Of a stretch of DNA of 64,000 bases, positions 1 through 10,960 are shown one piece after another. A program made the position numbers and the translations under genes. Within the stretch, counting starts at the first letter, position 1. Every line of letters begins with the position of its first letter. This DNA is from Siphonodentalium dalli (lineage: Eukaryota > Mollusca > Scaphopoda > Gadilida > Siphonodentaliidae): positions 19,954,134 through 20,018,133 of the forward strand of contig CP136065.1 in the NCBI GenBank assembly GCA_032622095.1. Reading direction: 5' to 3'. The notes under the pieces are model-generated. The model saw only the letters and a list, made by a program, of their open reading frames with translations. It did no database searches and had not been told where the DNA came from.

Positions 1-387
1 CCTTCTGAGACACAGTTTCAAATGGTGATGAATTATAGTATTTTAATCATATTTTGTGGCATATATTGTTAGGCCTATTAAAACCGTATATCAAGGCACT
101 ATAAAACAAAATCGGGTGACTCGAAAATTAAGCGGGCCTCTAAAGTCAATACAAAGTCACATTTGTAGTCAGGTTCATCTCATACCCGTCTATTCAGCGA
201 TATTCTGCAACGTGTTGGCTGCGTGTCGTGAATATGTATCTCAAGGAATCCCCGGCCGCGAAAACAAAAACAAATCACATTTATTGTTTTGATGTTTTAA
301 GTTATTTCCTTCATAAGAAGAGTCCTCGTGATAAAGAACCCTCTCAATACTTTAGAATATAGAATGAATCTTTAAACTAACAAAAAC

Positions 388-482
388 CTTCGGAATAGCG
401 AACCTTCGGAATAGAGAACATTCGGAATAGCGAACATTCGGAATAGTGAACATTCGGAATAGAGAACCTTCGGAATAGAGAC
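388..482 (+). repeat. 16-bp tandem array, left copy
   Basis: About six units of GAACCTTCGGAATAGC-like sequence stand in tandem. The same unit occurs in inverted orientation at 5446-5575. Confidence 0.85.
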
Positions 483-1592
483 ATGTCCCCGTATATATAT
501 GCTGCATCATAGATTGACTTTCACTCGGACACTCTCAGTTGAATTGATGATGGTTCATAGTATAGTGAAAGCTACTTGACTCTAAAATTTAGCACATTTT
601 ATGTGGTTTGAAAACAATGACATATATATTCCACGAAATGACAGAGGATGAGCCATGCATGTTCTCGCCTCCATTTCACGAAATATAAATGTTGATCAAC
701 GGACTACAAAAAAAACTTTCCAACGTCATAGCAATTTTCATTTTTGTTTTCAAATTATCGCACAGAGGAATGCGCTTTATGTTTTACCATATCATGGGAT
801 GGAGTAATACTGAACGCTTATTATTATTCATGCTGAAGAAAAGTCGAGTCTCGGGACCTGGTATTCCTAAATTGTGTTACTTGAATAAGTATAGTTGTGG
901 CATATGCAGTTTGTATATGGGTATTTAACGTAGTTAGCAATATAGTTTGAACATCGCAATGCGACCGCGATGTAATACAAACGAGCATAGTCTAGGCATC
1001 AAAGTGGCATTCCCTATCGGGTTCTCTCTCAATGCAGAATTGGTGACTTCACAAAGTGAGATTAGACTATATCACACGAAACCCCTATAATATCATTGAA
1101 AAATCCATTACATATTTTCTTATCTGTCACTAGTGGCTAATAACTAATAGTCCAAGCGGTATCACTTTCATTGTATATACCTGCACATGTGAGGTAATTT
1201 TGATTCCGTACCATTATCTGAATTACTATTGAAAACTGATTATTTGTTTTGATTAAATTATATTATTGACACATGTTACCAATAAATAACCCAATAGACG
1301 TCAAATAAAGATGAAACTACAAGGGAATATATTTCGTTGCGCGTGTAGCGCAGTACTGACCTATAGTGGTGAAGCGTCTGAGCCAACACAAGACTTGTAT
1401 CAAGTTTACGACTAGTTGTGAATCAAATTTATCAAACTCGTTTCGTAAAATCTTATATCCCAACATAACTCGTTGGAGCTCCTCTATATCTTCGAACCAA
1501 AGCGTTGCTAAGTACAGTTAAATCTGAGTAATTTCGCACTAGTATCATTAACTGCACACATTTGCTGAAGTAATATCGTAAATATCCATATC
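483..1592. other. No gene recognised
   Basis: This is AT-rich sequence with short ORFs only. I looked here for the transmembrane exon of gene C and found no hydrophobic exon with phase-1 splice sites. Confidence 0.6.
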
Positions 1593-1596
1593 TTAA

Positions 1597-2121
1597 AGGC
1601 ACGGGAGGCGTTCGTTGTAGAAATATTCATATTTGTTCAAATCGCCAATTTACGGAAGGAATATTAAAATATATAAAGTTTTGTTCATATGCCAAACATA
1701 ATCAGCGCGTAAATAGTATGTTGTCGTCAAGACGTACGATGGTGTACGTAAATAATAACCTGTTCGTGTTACAGAAGTTTTGCTTCTCTTTACATAACAC
1801 AGCGCAATTCTATTAGTTAATAACACACAAATGATACAAACGCTCTTTATTATTTCCATATCAGGAAAACAGTAACAGATAACGCTCTTTATGTTTACCA
1901 TATCCGGATCTAAACAAACGCCAGGTTATGTAACGTTTTTTTTTGCTTTTGTTTAAATAACACAGGAAAACATTTGACAATAACATACTGTTTATGCCAT
2001 ATTTCTGTTTGGTATAAGAACAAGGTCTGTCTATAATTTACTATTCTTTCTGTTTATGGCGGTTTTTGTGACGGAGCTGAATATTTTAACAGCACACCCA
2101 CCGCCAACGCCGCCCGTGTCT
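1597..2121 (+). mobile_element. TTAA-flanked MITE (piggyBac-like), copy 1
   Basis: Terminal inverted repeats AGGCACGGGAGGCG and CGCCGCCCGTGTCT are flanked on both sides by TTAA (1593-1596, 2122-2125). The interior contains repeated AAAGAGCGTT words and no coding capacity. The same element lies at 45006-45479, also between TTAA, and a degraded inverted copy lies at 6266-6757. TTAA target duplication is typical of the piggyBac superfamily. Confidence 0.75.
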
Positions 2122-2552
2122 TTAATAATACCACGGGGTATTGATTAGACTGAAGTACATCAAAATATATCACTTGGGCTGGAATTTTGTTTAAATCGAT
2201 AACTTTGTGACATAAAAGCTGCGTTAAATAGCAGCCTTTGTTTTGTATTACATTGGGCATATATGTATGAATACCGAGTATTATATAATTAAAAGCCTGC
2301 TAGTTACCATCAGGGTGTGCATCCTGGGTATACCACTTGGAAATGACCTGATCGAATGCCGCGTATATGAAAACGGGGGTGGGGTGAGATCCCACAGAAA
2401 TATGCATGCATAGGGCCTATATATGGGACGGCATGTCGACTTTACATGTATTCAGTTATTTGGTACAACCTCAAAGAGTGGCGTTCCAAAATATAACAGC
2501 TCATAGTGTGTTCAAATTAACATAATATTTCTGTGTTTGTTTTTTTCGACAG

Positions 2553-2923
2553 TATTAGCTGCAAGATGTGCAAATGCAAGTGTTCAGACTGAACAAGGAA
2601 GTGATCCTATACAAGTCATCAATGGTCGGCCGAATGGCCGGCAGTGTGCTGAGACCTTCATCAACAATGAGACAAGCAGTGGAGCCGCTGGTCGCTCGGA
2701 ATATGCTGGGCTTGGAAACCACGGCCCTAAATTACACCATGGCTTCCCCCGTGATAAACCAGTTTGTGTGCAAATTGAACAGAATGAGATGGACACTTAT
2801 GGACAGCCGGAGGACACTGAGCAGAAGCGGACAATGGTGGATTCAGTAGACACTGGAGTTGGCACCATGGGTAGCTTGACTGTTGACGTAAGAAGAGGAG
2901 GACCATTCGAGCCATTACATTGA
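2553..2923 (+). CDS. Terminal exon of receptor-like gene C (cytoplasmic tail)
   Basis: This is the last coding exon of a gene whose earlier exons I cannot find in the window. A pyrimidine-rich tract ending in TTCGACAG forms the acceptor at 2551-2552. The exon opens in phase 1 and encodes 123 residues up to TGA at 2921-2923. It is hydrophilic, with no signal peptide or membrane segment. It aligns by eye with gene A exon 4 (minus strand, 39408-39005): shared elements include PR-x-KP-x-CV, EQNE and the terminal DTGVGTM. Its RQC-x-ETF and [A/R]-[T/S]-E-[F/Y] segments also match the gene B tail. The intron just upstream matches gene A's intron 3 in inverted orientation. By analogy with gene A it should be the cytoplasmic tail of a type I membrane protein. 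The transmembrane exon would be expected roughly 1-2 kb upstream but was not recognised, so this may be an exon with a longer intron or a gene fragment. Confidence 0.7.
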
Positions 2924-4719
2924 TGATATCCGATCATAGGCACCATGTTATCAGATCTCGACCATAGACACCATGTTATCAGATCTCGACTATAGACACC
3001 ATGTTATCAGATCTCGACCATATACACAATGTTATCATATCTCGACCATTGACACCATGTTATCAGATCTCGACCATAGACACCATGTTATCAGATCTCG
3101 GCCATAGACACCATGTTATCAGATCTCGACCATAGACACCATGTTATCAGATATCGACCATAGACACCATGTTATCATATCTCGACCATAGACACCATGT
3201 TATCAGATCTCGACCATAGGCACCATGTTATAAGATCTCGACCATAGACACCATGCTATCAGATCTCGACCATAGACACCATGTTATCAGATCTCGACCA
3301 TAGACACCATGTTATCAGATCTCGACCATTGACACCATGTTATCAGATCTCGACCATAGACACCATGTTATCAGATCTCGGCCATAGACACCATGTTATC
3401 AGATCTCGACCATAGACACCATGTTATCAGATATCGACCATAGACACCATGTTATCATATCTCGACCATAGACACCATGTTATCAGATCTCGACCATAGA
3501 CACCATGCTATCAGATCTCGACCATAGACACCATGTTATCAGATCTCGACCATAGACACCATGTTATCAGATCTCGACCATAGACACCATGCTATCAGAT
3601 ATCGACCATATACACCATGTTATCAGATCTCGACCATAGACACCATGTTATCAGATCTCGACCATAGACACCATGTTATCAGATCTCGACCATAGACACC
3701 ATGCTATCAGATCTCGACCATAGACACCATGTTATCATATCTCGACCATAGACACCATGTTATCAGATCTCGACCATAGACACCATGTTATCAGATCTCG
3801 ACCATTGACACCATGTTATCAGATCTCGACCATAGACACCATGTTATCAGATCTCGACCATATACACCATGTTATCAGATCTCGACCATATACACCATGT
3901 TATCAGATCTCGACCATATACACCATGTTATCAGATCTCGACCATAGACACCATGCTATCAGATATCGACCATATACACCATGCTATCAGATCTCGACCA
4001 TATACACCATGCTATCAGATCTCGACCATAGACACCATGTTATCAGATCTCGACCATATACACCATGTTATCAGATATCGACCATATACACCATGTTATC
4101 AGATCTCGACCATAGACACCATGTTATCAGATCTCGACCATAGACACCATGTTATCAGATATCGACCATAGACACCATGTTATCAGATCTCGACCATAGA
4201 CACCATGTTAGCAGATCTCTACCATAGACATCATGCTATCAGATCTCGACAATAGACACCATGTTATCAGATCTCGACCATAGACACCATGTTATCAGAT
4301 CTCGACCATAGACACCATGTTATCAGATCTCGACCATAGACACCATGTTATCATATCTCGACCATAGACACCATGTTATCAGATCTCGACCATAGACACC
4401 ATGTTATCAGATCTCGACCATTGACACCATGTTATCAGATCTCGACCATAGACACAATGTTATCAGATCTCGGCCATAGACACCATGTTATCAGATCTCG
4501 ACCATAGACACCATGTTATCAGATATCGACCATAGACACCATGTTATCAGATCTCGACCATAGACACTATGTTATCAGATCTCGACCATAGACACCATGT
4601 TATCAGATCTCGACCATAGACATCATGTTATCAGATCTCGACCATAGACACCATGTTATCAGATCTCGACCATAGACACCATGTTATCAGATCTCGACCA
4701 TAGACACCATGTTATCAGA
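2924..4719 (+). repeat. 28-bp satellite, about 64 units
   Basis: Head-to-tail units of AGATCTCGACCATAGACACC plus ATGTTATC (28 bp) start directly after the gene C stop codon, with units differing by one to three substitutions. Recurring runs of the same variants suggest block duplication. The 28-nt period gives apparent ORFs with 28-residue periodicity, which are artefacts. A single diverged unit lies at the equivalent place after gene A's stop (about 38965-39005). Confidence 0.97.
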
Positions 4720-5203
4720 TCATGCCATGAATCTCTACTCCAGCTACGCCCATATAGATCATATTCCACCAGTACAAAAACTGAACACTTTTTGTTGTTC
4801 TGACAGGGAACTTTATAACATTGAACAAACACAGCAGGGAATATATTTCTTTGTTAACATTTGTTCCTCAATAATCTACTTCACAGTAGAGATTTGAGAT
4901 TGCATGCTTTTTGTGACTTATGTGAGCTGATATTGCAATAAACATTGCATTGAATACCAGGGAGATATTCCATGATTATAAGAAACACAAAAGTCACTTA
5001 AATCGTACAATTTTGAGTTGGTACCTTCACGTACAGTGAAATACATTATTAAGGAACAGGTATAAACTAAGAAATGTATTACTTGCACTGTTTTTTCCTC
5101 AATATTCTGAACTTCCCTGTTACAACATCAACAAGTTCCCAGATTTTGTACTAGTGGAATACGATCTCTACGGGCTTAGCCATAGTAGAGATTCATGGCA
5201 TGA
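4720..5203 (+). mobile_element. MITE inserted in the end of the 28-bp satellite
   Basis: This 484-bp element has perfect 20-bp inverted ends (TCATGCCATGAATCTCTACT) continuing imperfectly for about 20 bp more. A satellite-like unit resumes just beyond it (about 5206-5232), so it interrupts the array. It has no coding capacity and its superfamily is unknown. Confidence 0.7.
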
Positions 5204-5445
5204 CCTACCATGTTATCATATCTGGACCATACGATATGCAACTATTATAGTTATATTCAACTGTTATAGTTGAATTTGACTATACCTAATCAACATTTTC
5301 TGTTTTAAAACAGACTGTCAGCAACATTGGAATGTGGACAATAATCAAAATATATACACACTTCAGATGCATACTAACATATTTATGTCATTTTGAATTG
5401 TCGCTACGGATGTTCTCAGATAAATGATAGAAGACTCAATGTCGG

Positions 5446-5575
5446 GTAGGGTTCTCTATTCGAAGGTTCTCTATTCGAAGGTTCTCTATTCGAAGGTTCA
5501 TTATCCCGAAGGTTCGCTATTCTAAAGGTTCACTATTCTAAAGGATCACTGTTCCGAATGTTCGCTATTCCAAAG
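5446..5575 (-). repeat. 16-bp tandem array, right copy (inverted)
   Basis: Eight degenerate units (GGTTCTCTATTCGAA type) are the reverse complement of the array at 388-482. The two arrays bracket gene C's terminal exon and the satellite. Confidence 0.8.
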
Positions 5576-6150
5576 GGTTTCAATTCTGGGCGTATTAATT
5601 TAGCCAGAAAATAATCAAAGTTTTTACATGCCGATATTTCAAAACATGTGCCAAGGCTGTACAAAATAACATACTGTGTACCCTTCAGCACATTTTCAGA
5701 ACCTGTGTACCTTCAGCACAGGTGATACACTATCGGTATAACCGTTTTCAAACAACCTTCATAATATGTTTTGGGTTATTCTATGTCATCAAATGCATGT
5801 ATTAGCATTATAGTAATTTAAAATATAATAGTTTAGTATAACTATAATATTTGAATCCAGTATGTGCCAGATCGTTTTATTGTTCAGCTGTTAGCATCAA
5901 ATGCATCGAACAAATATTATGCACATGGATGTATCAATGCTTATAATCACGTTTGAGTTCAAGTGGCGTGCATTCTCTAACTAAATATATAGCAATTTTT
6001 TCAGATTCGATGGATAAATGATGACCCCCCCCCCCCCCTACCACCACCACCGACTTGACAATAAAACAAACAGAGGTTTTGGTGGTCAGATATCGACTTT
6101 CAAAAGAGAAAGTTTTAACACTTTTTGAATCTTGAAATACATTAATATGG
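5576..6150. repeat. Gene C 3' flank, inverted duplicate of 38220-38560
   Basis: Segments around 5840-5940 and 6050-6140 match the reverse complement of 38430-38530 and 38220-38310. Shared words include CCAGTATGTGCCAGA and CAGAGGTTTTGG. A C-run interrupts at about 6025. Confidence 0.6.
6060..6065 (+). promoter_or_regulatory. Candidate poly(A) signal downstream of gene C
   Basis: AATAAA lies in a segment (6050-6140) that aligns in inverted orientation with 38220-38310 downstream of gene A, where an AATAAA is also preserved. If used, the gene C 3' UTR would be about 3.1 kb and include the 28-bp satellite. Another AATAAA exists near 4938 inside a MITE. Confidence 0.3.
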
Positions 6151-6265
6151 GAACTACAGTTATAGACTAAAGTTATATATGTGAGAAAGCGTTATATAGT
6201 TCTCTTCACTCGTGCACTTATAACGATTGTTATGTAAAGATGTATACATATATCACACTAATTAA

Positions 6266-6757
6266 AGGTACGGTTGGCCTTGGCGGTGGGTATCCTGTTA
6301 AAATATTTCCCACCGTCAAAAACCGCCACAAACAGAAAGAATATCAAAATGTAGAAAGACTTTGTCCGTATACAAATAAGAAATATCGCATAAACAGTAT
6401 GTTATTGTCATATGGTTGACCATTGTTATGTAAACAAAAGCATAAAAAGTTACTTTTCTGGTGTTTGTTTATATTATGATGGTAAACATAAAGAGCGTTC
6501 TTTGTGGGTGAATTCCTGATATGGAACTAATAAAGAGCGTTTTATGCCATTTGTGTGTGATTAGCCGTAGCATTGTGTTGTCTTCTGTAACACAATCAGG
6601 CTCTTGCTTAGGTAAAATATAGTAGGTCTTTATGATAACATGCTGTTTACGCGATGGTCATGGTATATATGAACGAAACTGTATGCGTTTTACTGTTTTT
6701 TCTGTTTACGGTGATTGGAACAAATGTGAATATTTTCGACAACTAAGGCCTCACGTG
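6266..6757 (-). mobile_element. TTAA-type MITE, degraded inverted copy
   Basis: TTAA at 6262-6265 precedes AGGTACGGTTGGCCTTGGCG, the inverted right end of the family at 1597-2121. The interior matches that family in reverse, and the far end near 6757 (GCCTCACGTGTCAT) has lost its TTAA. Confidence 0.6.
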
Positions 6758-6815
6758 TCATATATATATATATGCCCAGTCATATATATTGTCAAATTTG
6801 AAATATACGTTATAA

Positions 6816-6888
6816 GTCCGATTTATAAGTGAAATAAAGACCCCACTCGGAGAGCGTGCGTGGTGTTTATTTCACTTATAAATCGGAC
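6816..6888. repeat. Hairpin
   Basis: Arms GTCCGATTTATAAGTGAAAT and its reverse complement are separated by a spacer of about 25 bp. It is probably a solo MITE end or a cruciform-forming palindrome. Confidence 0.8.
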
Positions 6889-7259
6889 GCCGTGCTTATA
6901 ACATATTTATGACACCCAATCAGCCCGATAAACTTGCAATCAGTAATTAAATATGTGGTCAGTTTTACAAACATGTTCCTGTGAATACCAATCAATACCC
7001 CATGGTCGATATTTCACCCAGATTGTACAACGAATTGCATTTATGTCGAATCATGACATTTCAATTTACGTTTGTGTTAATCGTGGATTAAGATAGCACA
7101 CTACACTTCTAATCTATTGTACATTATTCCTACATATCGGATTTATTTATTCCATATATTCCAAGCCGGATTTATAATATCACAAACAGCACTTTCGACA
7201 AATGTAAGTTATTCATTGGGGTCCGGTTAATAACCTTCAGTTACTGTAAATATCGATGA

Positions 7260-7900
7260 GTTGTTGTCTGCGCTGCAAAACGGTCTGTCGTTGATTACAT
7301 TTGTTCATTGTGTTGGTGATGGGGGTGGGGTACTAAATTTGCCACTGTTCAGAATAGTAACTGCAGGCGTTTGCCGACAAAGCAAATGCCCATGTAACTT
7401 GTCCGAATACCCCCCCCCCCCCCCCACCCGATCTGAAATTTCAGTATGGCGTATACTCGGTATTACTTTAATTAATTATATAATTATTAATGTTTATAAA
7501 TTTGGCATGACGTATCGCCCATGGCTTCCAGTCGCTACGTCCCTGCATCTGCTCGGTGTGACTAAACATGGTATCACAGTCCATATTAGTAATGCTGATC
7601 TCGGTGGAAAAATAACTTGTTTGAATGAATGGGAATGCATAATTGGTCAATCAATGTGTGCGCCTCGAATACGATGCATAAAGCTTGTTGTAATCACAGG
7701 TATTAGGCACAAAAAATATTTTTTTTAATTTAATAAAAATCTTGCTATTTATTTTTATATTTTTTTTTGGCCAAATATACCCGTGGTTTTAATCACGACA
7801 GCACGATTGATAGAACAGGCGACGACTTAAAGATCTTTACAGTAAATGAAGGTCGGTCACCGGACCTCATTAGATAACTTAAGTGGAGGGCTGATTGGCG
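7260..7900. other. No gene recognised
   Basis: An open frame of 155 codons (7261-7728) crosses a C-run and shows no family features, so I treat it as chance. The rest is AT-rich. Confidence 0.5.
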
Positions 7901-7934
7901 TGTTATAATTCGATATCGCACCATTATCATCCTC

Positions 7935-8130
7935 ATCACCAGCATGTATGATCTGTTTGTGTGTATCATCTCGCACCATCGCAGTCACACCAGCACAAAG
8001 TGCCTTCATTTAACCTTATATAATTTTCATATTTGGATGATGTATTACTCGCATGATGTATATTATTATGATCAATCGCCCGCTATCTACTTGTCACTGA
8101 AACGCGCCCTCAGTTTATTTGAATAATATG
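7935..8130 (+). repeat. Inverted-duplication segment paired with 35265-35450
   Basis: The sequence beginning GTATGATCTGTTTGTGTGTA matches the reverse complement of 35265-35450 over about 190 bp. Confidence 0.75.
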
Positions 8131-8269
8131 TTTACTGACCCAGATTGTCTTGCATATCAAATAACTGCATATACAATTAAATAAATAAGTTTTGAGGACA
8201 ATTTGTGTATTTAAGAAATCTTATATGACATTGTTATGATCAAAATATAATGTTGTATTGAGGCTCGAT

Positions 8270-8500
8270 AAATTATTTTCTATTCTATTCTATTTTATTA
8301 TTTTAGATTCCATTCTATCCTATTCTATTATTTGATATGCTATCCGATTCTATTCAAATTTGATATTGTTCAAATAGGAACCGGTGATTATAAAGCCTCA
8401 AATTATTATACTTCACAATCTCAACGTTATCACATTCCGAACCGATTCCGTAATCAAAATACGTCGATAAATATATGAAATTTATACCTACTTTATATGA
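8270..8500 (+). repeat. Inverted-duplication segment paired with 34350-34620
   Basis: A TTCTATTCTATT-rich stretch followed by GGAACCGGTG matches the reverse complement of 34460-34590, including CCACCGGTTCCCATTTTGA. Collinear order with neighbouring pairs supports one large inverted duplication. Confidence 0.55.
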
Positions 8501-8590
8501 CGTGGAAATATTACTCCGGTCATATAATCTATATCGCTGCAGAAACAATTCAGCATGAAACAACAATCAGCGTTCGTGCATGTGGTCAGG

Positions 8591-9452
8591 CAGGGGTGGC
8601 ACCAGAAAATCCCCGACAGGGGAGCTGTGCTCCCCGACAAGGGGGCTACACTAAATTACACCATATTGCCTGTTGGTACGTGAAATGAGCGCACATAGTG
8701 TGTGTGGCGAACCAATGAACAAAACCATATTGAAGTAATTGTAGTTCCTTAGCTGGAGCCTGGAGAATTCTAATAGATCTGCAGTTGCTTATGATTGATG
8801 AACATTATCACATATGTAAATAATAACACATATATTATGGTGGTGTCAATTAAACTTGAATTAAGGCTTCGCCACACTAATATTTGAACAATACATCAGC
8901 CATAATTAGCAGATGAGATAACTCGAAGATTAAAACCCATGAATTGTTGTGAAAATTCCTATATTCTAGGTAGGCCACTTGTCTTCTGTGTCAGTTCTAA
9001 TTTGTAATTTCATTAGTTGCAAGTGCCAGCATGGTGTTTCACTGTCGGGGATATAGCTAACATGTGGCCATACTGTAGGTACTCAATGGTTCTATAGACC
9101 AATGTGGCCATTGTAACAAATGCAGAGTAGCCAGCAATGATAAAGCACACATGTTTCAATAGATGTTCATTACCACTAAAACGCTGATGGTGTAACAATA
9201 CAGGGGAATACCCCCGGATGTAATGGGAACATGTGCCATGAATATTTTGTGTGGGATATATTCCGCTGTATGTTCTCTCGCTGACACTTTCCCACACTGA
9301 CGGTCTGTACATGATTACTTCATCTTATACGCACAACCGACTTACATATAAAAAATCCCCGACAAGTCCTCCCCGACGAGGGGGCTAGAGCTCCCCGACA
9401 TGGGGGCTGTAGCCCCCCCCCCACCCCGTGCCCCCCACTGGCGCCACCCCTG
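8591..9452. mobile_element. hAT-like non-autonomous element
   Basis: The ends CAGGGGTGGCACCAG and CTGGCGCCACCCCTG form terminal inverted repeats, flanked by a perfect 8-bp target duplication TGGTCAGG (8583-8590 and 9453-9460). CAGGGG-type ends and an 8-bp duplication are diagnostic of hAT elements. Near each end there are repeated CCCCGACA(A/G)GGGGGCT words. No transposase is encoded. Confidence 0.9.
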
Positions 9453-9699
9453 TGGTCAGGTCGGTACGATAAGGTAATAACACAAGAGTGTTTGTCTCAA
9501 TTATGTGCGGAAAATTGAAATTAGCTGAAGAATATCTATGACTCCGGTAATTTGTTTGTTTTTCGTTCCTGACGGGGTAGGCCTATATAAAGTAAGTGTT
9601 TTGCATGGTATTTCGCGTATTTATCGACCTATATAATCCCGCCTGCCCAATTATATTTATGCATATTTTCAAATCATTTTGGAATCTGGAAGTTCAAAT

Positions 9700-9900
9700 G
9701 AGCCATGTCAGTTTAATAACTCGTGAGGTAAAAACATTGTTTTCTCAACAAAATCTATTTCAAGCAGTAAACCACGTAACGGAGTGGACCAGATTACACT
9801 GCCATTTGCATCTAATTGTTTTAAAATATTCGAAATTGTTCTAACAGAATCTTTTTTATAAAATAAACCAATATTTGCACTGATTTGAGTTTTCCAACAT
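9700..9900 (+). repeat. Inverted-duplication segment paired with 33600-34330
   Basis: ACTCGTGAGGTAAAAACATTG and the following bases match the reverse complement of 34250-34320. CCAATATTTGCACTGATTTG matches the reverse complement near 33640-33660. The right copy is split by an insertion of the GTCGAGG repeat family. Confidence 0.65.
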
Positions 9901-10129
9901 ATACTCAACATATATAGTTGGAAAACATATCTCCATTTAATTTTAATTTAATTATATATTTATATGTTGACTCTGTTTTTTAAAGTGATTTGAAACACTC
10001 CGCGGGGGATGGGGTGCACAGCGAATAAACTTGTTCCACTCAGGTATTTAATTAATGTTGTATAAAAATTGCATTGTTGTTGAATGTTTTGACAATAATA
10101 TTTTATTGATACATTATACATGCTTCAAA

Positions 10130-10480
10130 TGGGTGTAGTGGCAGAGTCGTTAAATATCAGTTTTAAAGGCTCACTTAATTTTCGAACCCCAGATCACATA
10201 TATAACATATATGCCATATTATATATCATTTGAAAGAGGAAGCTCCAAAACATTGTATTTATCAACTTATCCGGTGTAATTGACAGTGAATATGTGTTTT
10301 TTTGTTGAGTTACCGACGAGTGTTTGTGTTTAAGTTTCATCTGGTTTTGGTGTGAAAAGTGTATTATTTTCAATGGAGGGGGAATAACTCAATATTTTAA
10401 AGATAGACTTATTCCCCTTTCATTAAAAATACATTTTTAGTTTGAATCTGTTGCATTCTGGGAGCCACAACGGGGGTAAT
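10130..10480 (+). repeat. Dispersed repeat with a single 48-bp-like unit
   Basis: The sequence from TTAAAGGCTCACTTAATTTT through TTGTTGAGTTACCGACG to GGAGGGGGAATAACTC is shared in direct orientation with the borders of the satellite at 29150-31490. Where that locus has 45 units this one has one (about 10183-10230). An upstream stretch TGGCAGAGTCGTTAA resembles a tRNA A box, weakly suggesting a SINE head. Confidence 0.8.
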
Positions 10481-10519
10481 CTTATTTGACTTTTAAATTA
10501 GGCAACCTGGTAACACTAC

Positions 10520-10960
10520 CCTTTTTAAGTAGATATCTGAGCATACGAAGACACCACTTGAAGGCTTCGTGTGTTCATTAGATTATGCATGGTGTATACA
10601 CAACGTACAACTATGCTAGTTTTGCGGTGTTCAGTCGATGGGGCATCTTTAACAAATGTGTGCTAATATCGAAAAAAAATAACTAAATTAATATCGTAAC
10701 TTACGGATGGGTGTCCAGTCTAAGTTAATCCGTAATGAATTATCTACCACACTACCCATGATGGCGTGTGTAACTATTAGTAACCAATTTAAACTTAACG
10801 TGTCATGTTATTCACCGACTATAGAGTTTCTGAGAAATATACTCTGGGACGCGACTTGTATTAATTCCTCGAACTCAACAAGGAAGTATGTCAAGTTTAT
10901 TATTCCCCAGTGTGCAAGGGTGTCCATTAGTGCCTAACAATTATTATAGTTGGCTGCTGA
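10520..10960 (+). repeat. Inverted-duplication segment paired with 32330-32790
   Basis: About 440 bp match the reverse complement of 32330-32790, including GTGTTCAGTCGATGGGGCAT and GGATGGGTGTCCAGTCTAAG. Confidence 0.85.

Noticed and set aside
3757-4171. Open frames of 128 and 100 codons with HHVIRSRP-type repeats
   Set aside because: They arise from the 28-bp satellite read in three successive frames; not a gene.
2924-4719. CRISPR-like array of regular direct repeats
   Set aside because: Units are contiguous with no unique spacers, the context is eukaryotic, and there are no cas genes.
7261-7728. 155-codon open frame without an ATG at its first codon context
   Set aside because: It crosses a long C-run and has no family features or splice support.
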